Origin: Closterium sp. Naga37s-1
Taxonomy: Eukaryota > Streptophyta > Zygnematophyceae > Desmidiales > Closteriaceae
Length of the DNA stretch: 64,000 bases
Direction of reading: 5' to 3'
Assembly (NCBI GenBank): GCA_947471745.1
Contig: CANJKZ010000972.1
Location: 1 to 64,000 of the forward strand
The position numbers and the translations under genes are program-made. The notes under the pieces are model-generated. The model had not been told where the DNA came from. It did not search any database and saw nothing but the letters and a program-made list of their open reading frames with translations. Position 1 is the first letter of the stretch. Every line of letters begins with the position of its first letter. This document shows positions 56,667 through 64,000 of the stretch, one piece after another.

Positions 56667-59600
56667 CTCAAGGTGGTGCTAAACAACCAATCATCATTGC
56701 TTACCAAGGACCAGCTGCTTACCTCTTTGAGGAGCGAGGAGATGCGGATTGGTGTCGCACCAAGATTGGATGGTGTGGCCACTTTTGGAGCGGGTAAAGT
56801 GGGCAGCAGCGGCAGGGGAAATTGGGACAAGGGAGGAAAGCATGGAGGCAGCGGTAGCAGCAGCGACACTAACTCGGGCAGATGGGGTCAGGGGAAAGGC
56901 AAAGCAGGAGTGCTTGATTTCCCTTGGGGGTCCAAGGGCATGGCTCCTAGGGGGTTGTGGCATGGCTGTTGGGATGAGGGACATGTATGGCAGCGATGTC
57001 CTCACCGACGTAAGGGAGGAATTCTTGCATTCTTACAGCGGGGTCATAACCAACGGCAAGGCACAGGTGGCAAATGAGGAGGAGCAGGATGAAAAGGCAA
57101 AGGTAGTGGTTGGTGAGGCAGTTGCAGCAGTAGGATGGGAGCAGCCGCGAGAGGGGTGGTGGATTGACAGTGGGGTCAGCCACAACTTTACTACTTATGC
57201 ATCGGAATTTAAGAGTAAGCTTGATGCACGCGCTGTCATGTGTGTATTAGTTGGGGTGGACATGGAGAGTAGGGGTTGGCACATGCTGGATCCTTCTCTC
57301 ATGCCCATTCCCATTGCTCGAGATGTTGATTTTCTTGAGAATGTGATGTGGAAGGACCGTGACAAGGCTAAGGGCTTTGGGGAGCTTCTGCAGGATGCGG
57401 CTGAATTTTCCCAGCTCCTCCCCCTTCCACTCTCGCCACTTTCAGCAGCGGCTGATGACGTTCACATGCCACTTTCATCACCGCTATAGCACCGCTGAGT
57501 GTGTCGGTGCAGCAGCAACCCGCCCGTTTGCAGCAGCTCAGCGGCCCCTCGGTTAGTCAGCGGAGATCCGCTACCCTGGCTTCCTCCTCTTACTCCTCCT
57601 CTGGTCAGCGTCATGTCACTCTATCTATGAGTGCACCTATGTCACCAGCGACTACCTCCCCACCACCGGTTACAGGTTTGCAGGCGCTTGGTATTCAGGC
57701 TGGTACAGGTCGTGAGGAGGTGGGGGGGGATGTTGGTGTGGTTGAGGGTATGATGTGTTTGGCCAGGGAGGTGGAGGGTGTTGCACTAACAGGTGTGAGC
57801 ACCAGTGATGTCCCACGCATGCTCGCCAAGGCACTGCGTGGCCCAGAGGGCCCTGCATGGAAGGCAGATGCTGAGAAGGAGGTGAATGACATGCGCACTA
57901 TGGGTGTATGGGATCCAGAGCCGGTCGACTTACCTTCAGGTAAGAATGCCATTGGGGTCAAGTATGTATTCCGCAGGAAAACTGACAAGGAGGATAAGGT
58001 GGTACAGCACAAGGTTCGCCTTGTTGCTAAGGGGTTTACTAAGGATCCCGGGATGGACTATGATCAGGTATTTGGCCCTGTGGGCAAGCTCACCTTAGGT
58101 CGAGTGCTTCTTGCAAAAGCAGAGGTAAAAGGGTGGCATGTACAACAGGAGGATGTTAATCATGCCTATCTCAATGCAGTCCTTCAAGAGGTGTGTGTGA
58201 GGTAGCCTGAGGAATTAGATGATGGTACAGTTAGAGTGTATCGCTTGTGCAAGGCTCTCTATGGGCTCAAGCAAGCACCTCGTGCCTGTAAATGAGGAGA
58301 TTGGTACTACCCTGATTGCAGTAGGGTTTGACCGCAGTGCATGCGATGAGGCCATGTACATCAACTTTGTGGATGCAAAGTCTGTATATGTATTGGTGTA
58401 TGTGGATGATCTCTTGCTTGTGTCTCCACCCTTGGAGTTGATCGGTCAGGTCAAGGAGGTGCTTGCTGAGAAGTACTAGATGAAGGATCTGGGTGAGGTA
58501 TCCACGTAAGGTGTGGAGGTTCGCAGGTCGGTCAAGGATGGGTGGTTGGAGATTGGCCAGGAGAAGTATGTCCGTGGTCTTTAGGTCAGGTTTGGTGATC
58601 TACTAAAGGAGACACATAGGGTGCATACTCCTATGTCACCCAATGATCTCTCTAAGATCATGAAAGGTACTTGGTCAAGTGAGGAAGGTGCTGTAGCTGC
58701 TGTCAAGGTGTACCAGAGTCTTATTGGCATCTTGATGTGTGCTGTGACCATCCATCCTGACCTGTCCTTCACTGTCAACACCCTTGCATAGTCATGCGTG
58801 GCACCAAGGCACATTCACATGCGCGCTACACTAAGAGCACTCAGGTACTTGGTCGACACAGCTGACCGTGTCATCAGGTATGCTCGCCAAGGTGGTGAGT
58901 ATGTTGTGGGGTACACTGATTCGAATTGGGGTGGTGAGGATGATGGCAAGATTCGTTCTGCCTACATCTTCAAGTTGGGAGGAGGATCTATCAGCTGGTA
59001 TAGCAGATAGCAAGACAGTGTTGCTTGCAGCAGTACTGAAGCTGCGTATAAGGCACTATCGGAGGGGGTCAAGGAGGCCATTTGGTTGAGGAGTTTGCTG
59101 GCTGAGATGCATCTGGGTGATGGGGGGGCTATCCTAGTGCTATATGATAATGAGTCTGGTGTCTCCCTTGCCCACAATCTCGTTCTCCATCAGTGCACCA
59201 AACACATTAAGGTGGCTTGGCACTTTGTACGGGATGCAGTGCACCAGCAGGAGATCAGGGTGGAGTTAGTACGCTCCCACCTCCATGATGCCGACATGCT
59301 CACCAAAGCTCTCCCAAGCTTGCAGCTGCATGACAACCTTGAGCGCATCGGCATGCGAGTGATGGCTGCAAAGCCCAAGGCTTCATTCGTTGGAGGGGTT
59401 GCGTTCTGATTGGTGGGTAAACTTTGATGCCTATTGGTGCAAGGGGGGGTGTTGGAATTATGGTTAATTCGGGTTGCTCGAATAAACATATATGTAGTGT
59501 TGGATCTACACTCTAGTAATACATTGGTTGGGTTGGGAAAACTTGTGGTGTACACTCTTTAGAGTGGACCACCTCCCAAACCCTATAGGTTTGGGTTCTC

Positions 59601-59739
59601 TCTTGTTGCAACTCACTTCTTGGAAACTCTCTTGGTTCTAGCATGGTTCATGCCCAAGTTGGCTACTAAGATACATAGGCTTTAGGAGGAGTTTCTAAGA
59701 CTACTATAGCTTCCGATAGTATCTTAGACCATTGTAACA
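56667..59739 (+). mobile_element. E10': degraded copia remnant, unit 2 copy
   Basis: Copy of 36,316-39,388 with the same parts: gag end, protease, RT, RNase H and a 3' LTR starting at 59,450. One coding-level change was noticed in the RT. Many breaks, shared with the first copy, so they predate the duplication. Confidence 0.85.
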
Positions 59740-60375
59740 TTTCCGAGCACGAAGTTGCGAATGAAGAGTTCCCTCATCATATAGGGGTCAGAAGACATTC
59801 AGAAAAGTTCATGCAAAAAATCCGTGGCTTGCTCACATGAATAGGTTTGCTATTCTTACAACTCTCTACCGCTTCCGTGGCAAGACAGCGGTGGAGGAAA
59901 CCACATTCAAACACCTTCACCAATACAGGTCCCACTTAATCCAGCTTGAGTTGGACTTAGAATTAAGTCTCAGAAGTAAAAGCAACGGAATGTGTGCATT
60001 AGGGTTGAGAAGCAATACAAGTAGCAACCCTAACTGAGTTGTACTCTCTAGGGAGTACCTCATTGCAGCCTATAACAATCATATGCATTTGACATTAAGA
60101 ACGAGGAAGATTCCAGATGGGTAAGATAGAAATTTGAGGTATTTAATTCAAGCCCTCATAAAGAATCAAGACGGGGCGTTACACTGTTTGCAATTCCTTT
60201 AGAATCAGTTACAAATGCCGGTGGTATTTTTTGCATTGTATAGTGCAGTTTAGATATGAGCCATTCTAACGCATTAAGGCATTTAGTAGGAACGGCCTAA
60301 CACATAATATTAACACTTGAGGATATTATGTATAGGAGTCCTCGACTGAGTATTGCCAAACCTAAACATCCTACC
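59740..60375. other. Unassigned sequence, unit 2 copy
   Basis: Copy of 39,389-40,024. Nothing recognised in it. Confidence 0.5.
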
Positions 60376-60511
60376 GTGCCAGAGTTCGCCCTACCCTGCA
60401 GCCCGCGCGTCGCCCTGCCCTGCAACCCGCGCGCCGCCCTGTCCTGCAGCCCGCGCGCCGTCCTGCCCTGCAGCCCGCGCGTCGCCCTGCCCTGCAGCCC
60501 GCGCGCCGCCC
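60376..60511 (+). repeat. 24-bp GC-rich repeat, unit 2 copy
   Basis: Copy of 40,025-40,160, ending in the CGCCC target-site copy (60,507-60,511). Confidence 0.9.
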
Positions 60512-61773
60512 TGCGGAGATAACTACTACAATGGGAGCTAGACTACGGGCTAGGCACGGGTGCTCGTGTGATCTCTGCGTTCGTTGGTCCTTAGTCGTTT
60601 TCCTAGTGCACACACTGCTTGCTAGTTCACGGGGCAAGTTGGCAAGAGTTTCACTAGAGAAAGTTGACAACAATGGTACACAGAAGTTGGCATGGCAAGA
60701 CTACATCAGAGCTAGCATTCAGGTCGGTCGACTGCCAGCACAGCATGGTCGACCGCGTTCCAGCACGACTTGGTCGACCGCGCTCCAGCAGTGCAAAGTT
60801 GACAAAGTGCAACCGCTGCAGGTCGACGGCGTGCCAGCGTTGCTCCCGCAGTACAACATCGCACCAGCATCGTAGGTGCTCGCAGATGATTGGCGTGCTG
60901 AGCCTTGTCACCTGCACAGCGCACACACCAAGTCAACCTGGCGCTGACGACTGCATCTGATCAGCCACGTCGACCTCGGGATACCACCACCGAGGTCGGA
61001 CTCGCCAACTTCGCCTGGGCGACCGTCGCACTCCTCCGCAGAACCTCGTCACCCAGGTAACCTGGTCGACCGGGAAACCACGTCGACCAGCTGCTTCTGT
61101 ATGTGCCCGTCGACCTCCCAAGTCGACGACCACCCCAAGTCGACCTCACCAGGTCGACCACATCCCAAGTCGACCTCACTAGGTCGACCACATCCCTGGT
61201 CGACCAGCTCCAGGTCGACGTCACTCCTGGTCGACCAGCTCTACGTCGACCAGCACTCCTGGTCGACTAGCTCCATGTCGACCAGCGCAGTTGTCAGCCG
61301 ACCACCCAAGTCGGCTACCCGAAGTTGGCGTCACCAAGTTGACGCCCTGCTACTCGACGCCCAGCTGCTCGGCGTCCTGAGTTGAGGTCGACGTCGGCCC
61401 CTCCTCCGTCGACCACCAGGTCAGGTCGACCATCAGGTCGACATCGCACCTGGTCGACCAACCACCAAGTCGACCAGTAGACCTGGTCGACCAACCACCA
61501 GGTCGACCAGTAGTCCTGTCAGCCGACCACCCAAGTCGGCTGCCCCAAGTTGACGTCACCAAGTTGACGTCCTCCGCAGGTCGACTTCCCAGGTCGACCT
61601 CCCTGAAGTCGGCGCCACCCTGAAGTCGGCGCCCGTGCAGTGGCCCCCGTGCAGGTCGACCTCCTCGTCAACCAGCTCGGCCACTGCTGTAGGTCGGCTG
61701 TTCCCCTCACACCCGACCACGAAGTCGGCTCCGCCCAAGCGAGGACGGGGCGAACACACAACTCCCGTTGACA
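60512..61773 (-). repeat. E7 3' LTR, GTCGAC-dense
   Basis: 1,262 bp, counterpart of 40,161-41,422. Two positions where it differs from the E6 left LTR agree with the E6 right LTR, so those changes arose in the E6 left LTR after the duplication. Confidence 0.95.
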
Positions 61774-61901
61774 CTCCCCTGCCGCGTTCACGCTTGGGCC
61801 CCCAGCCCACACGGCAGTACTCCTCGGAGAATAGCTTGTCGACGTGCACCCAACACACAGCACGTCGTCCACCGCACCAGCCATGCAAGAGGGCATAGCA
61901 C

Positions 61902-63947
61902 CTACTGCTGCACTTCGTCAACTTCGTCACCCACGTCGGCCAAGCGCACCTGGCCGATGGCGACGGAGCACCGGTTGAAGGCCGGATAGTGCAGCGCCTT
62001 CGTCAGGAAGTCGGCCGGCTGCTCGGTGGTCGGGATGTACCTCAGCGAGAACTTCCCGCGCCTCACCATGTGCTGCAGCCAGGCCTGTCGCCGCTCCATG
62101 TGCTTGAGGTTGCCCGTCAACCCCATGCCCTCGGCGACCGTGATGGCCGACTTGTTGTCCACCCGGAGGACGGTCGGCTTCCCAGCATCCAGCTGCTGGA
62201 ACTCTGCAAGGAGGAAGCGAAGTCGGCGTCCCTCCTTGCCGGCTTCGGTGGCCGCCACGTACTCCGACTCGGTCGACGACAACGTCGCGCACTTGATGCG
62301 CTGGCTCGACCAGGAGACCGCGGCCCCTCCGTAGACGAACACGTAGCCGCCCGTGCTCGTCCTGTTATGCTTGTCACCGGCGTCGTCGGCGTCCACGTAG
62401 CCGACCAGCTCCAGCGACTCAGGTCCACCGCCGAACTCCAGGGCGGTGTCATTCGTGTTGGCGAGGTAGGCGAGGCAGCGGTCGACCTCGCGCCAGTGCT
62501 GGTCGGTCCTCACCGTGAGGCTGCTCCCCAGCTTGCTGCAGGCGAAGGCGATGTCCGGCCTCGTCGTCGTCGCCGCGAACTGCAGCGAGCCGACTTTCTG
62601 CCGGTACTCCTCCTCCTGTCGCTCCTGTGCCTCCTCGTCGTCGAAGGTGAGCTCGGCGTAGGCGTCGACCGAGACCGGCGTCTTCGGGGTGCGCCCGGTC
62701 TGCTCCTCGTCGATGAAGCGCCTACGCAGCTTGTCGGCGTAGCCCTGCTGGTGCAGCCACAACTTCCCCGCCGACCTGTCGCGGACGATCCCCAGCCCGA
62801 GGTACTTCTGCACCGGCGAGATCTCACGCAACTCGAAGGCGGACTCCAGCAGCTCCTTCAGCTCCTTCAACATCTCGGTGCTGCTGCTGGCGGTGAGCAG
62901 GTCGTCAACGTAGACCAGCACCCAGCAGACCACGTCGTCCATGCCGACCTTGAAGTACAACGCCTCGTCGACCTGGCTCTTCTTCCACCCGGCGTCGACC
63001 AGCACGTCGTTGAGCGCCAAGTACCACAGCAGCGGCGACTGCTTCAGCCCGTACAGGCTCTTCAGCAGCTTGCAGACCCGGCCGGTTCCGTCGTTGAAGT
63101 AGTCCGGCTGGGACATGTAGAGCACCCGGTCGAGCCTGCTCTGCAAGAAGGCGTTCTTCATGTCGAGCTGCATCAGGTTGAGGTTGAGGACGGCGACGAT
63201 GCTGAGGAAAATCCTCAGCGTGACGTAGCTGCCCACCGGCGCGAACGTCTCGTCGTAGTCGGCACCGTACACCTGCGTGAAGCCCTTCACGACCAGCCTC
63301 GCCTTCTCGCGCTCGACGGTGTCGTCGACGTGGTACTTCGTCGTCAACACCCACCGGTTCTTCATGATGTTGACTCCCGGCGGGCGTTCGACCAGCTCCC
63401 AAGTGCCCATGTTGATGAGGCTGCGGATCTCCTCCTCCATGGCGGCCTTCACCGCCGGGCCCTTCCAGCTCGCCAAAGCCTCCTTCACCGTCATCGTCGA
63501 GATGTCCCAACGGTGCTCAGGGTCGGCCAGCATGTCCGGGTCGAGCTCCGGAAACTCCTCATCCTCCTCGGCGTCGTCGTACAGCAGGTCGTCGTCATCG
63601 TCCACGTCGTACACCGTGGTGAAGGCAGCGGGGACGAAGAAGTCCGGCGGCCTCCGAAGTCTATCCGACTTCCGAGGTTCAGGCCGAACCTCCACCACGT
63701 CACTCTTGGTGGACTCCCCGGCGTCCTCACTGCCCTCATCGTCCTGCTGCACCTCGGTCGACTTCCTGGTCGACCTCTCCCCTGTGGTCGGCGTCCCTGC
63801 CGACTGCCTGGTTGCCGACTGCTCCGTGGTCGGCTTCACCGCTGCCTGCTCCCCTGTCGGCTGCTTCTCGGCTGCCTTCTTCGCTGACTTCACCCAAGTC
63901 GGCTGCTCCTCTTCGACCTGCTCCTCCCCTGTCAACGTCGACTTCAC
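61902..63947 (-). pseudogene. E7 linker-RT-RNase H coding remains
   Basis: Parts seen: the Ser/Thr/Glu-rich linker, RT with VLVYVDDLLTA (about 62,850-63,460), and RNase H with SSTESEYVAATEAG and QPADFLTKAL (about 61,990-62,410). Open over the visible stretch. The rest is beyond the window. Confidence 0.88.
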
Positions 63948-64000
63948 TCCCGCGTCGACTTGCCGCTCGTCACGTCGGCCACCGGCGATGCCCTTGGCCG

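Larger units (their letters stand above)
55344..64000 (+). repeat. Tandem duplication, unit 2 (runs off right edge)
   Basis: Copy of 34,993-43,649 at an exact offset of 20,351. It holds E9' (56,066-56,651), E10' (56,667-59,739), the 24-bp repeat (60,376-60,511) and E7 (60,512 onward). No insertion or deletion was noticed, only about ten base changes. Confidence 0.93.
60512..64000 (-). mobile_element. E7: unit 2 copy of E6, cut by the window edge
   Basis: The 3' LTR 60,512-61,773 is followed by RNase H, RT and the linker of the same copia element as E6. It sits at the same target site, so E6 and E7 are one insertion later duplicated, not two insertions. Within the LTR about four differences from the E6 left LTR were seen. 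Confidence 0.93.

Overview
The window is a stack of LTR retroelements with almost no recognisable host gene. All pol-bearing elements except two are Ty1/copia (order protease, integrase, RT, RNase H). The exceptions are Ty3/gypsy: a pol-bearing element at about 51.7-55.3 kb and a gag fragment at about 33.1-34.2 kb. Most readable primer-binding sites resemble the initiator-Met tRNA type usual in plant copia elements. With the high GC and intron-like signals this suggests a large, repeat-rich nuclear genome of the green lineage, possibly a streptophyte alga. That assignment is inference; no marker gene settles it.

Layout, left part (1-24.9 kb). A short remnant of an old plus-strand LTR element (E0) is the base layer. 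E1 (minus, runs off the left edge) and E2 (3,791-17,351, minus) interrupt its LTR, and E3 (17,503-24,800, minus) interrupts its leader. E2 is in turn interrupted by E4 (5,294-12,671, plus) and by a solo-LTR-like insertion (about 12,825-13,857). Divergence between paired LTRs, counted by eye, agrees with the nesting: E2 about 7%, E3 about 3%, E4 below 1%.

Middle part (24.9-35 kb). Here lie about 1.4 kb of unassigned sequence, a short acidic repeat ORF, and two possible host exons that would flank a large intron. A satellite of about 182 bp is split by copia element E5 (27,268-32,133, minus). A Ty3/gypsy gag fragment with its PBS follows.

Right part (35-64 kb). This is a direct tandem duplication with a period of 20,351 bp. 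Unit 1 spans 34,993-55,343. Unit 2 starts at 55,344 and runs off the right edge at about 99.9% identity. Each unit begins in a 31-bp minisatellite, followed by a copia integrase fragment (E9), a plus-strand copia remnant (E10), a 24-bp GC-rich repeat and a minus-strand copia element (E6 in unit 1, E7 in unit 2). Unit 1 then continues with a plus-strand copia body (E8) and the gypsy element E11, whose sequence runs into the same 31-bp minisatellite at the unit junction.

No new defence, metabolic or regulatory system was found. The observations most worth following are the minisatellite-bounded tandem duplication, the GTCGAC-dense long LTRs of the E5/E6 family, the unusual Cys/His motif in the gag of the E3/E4 family, and the possible host exons around the satellite.
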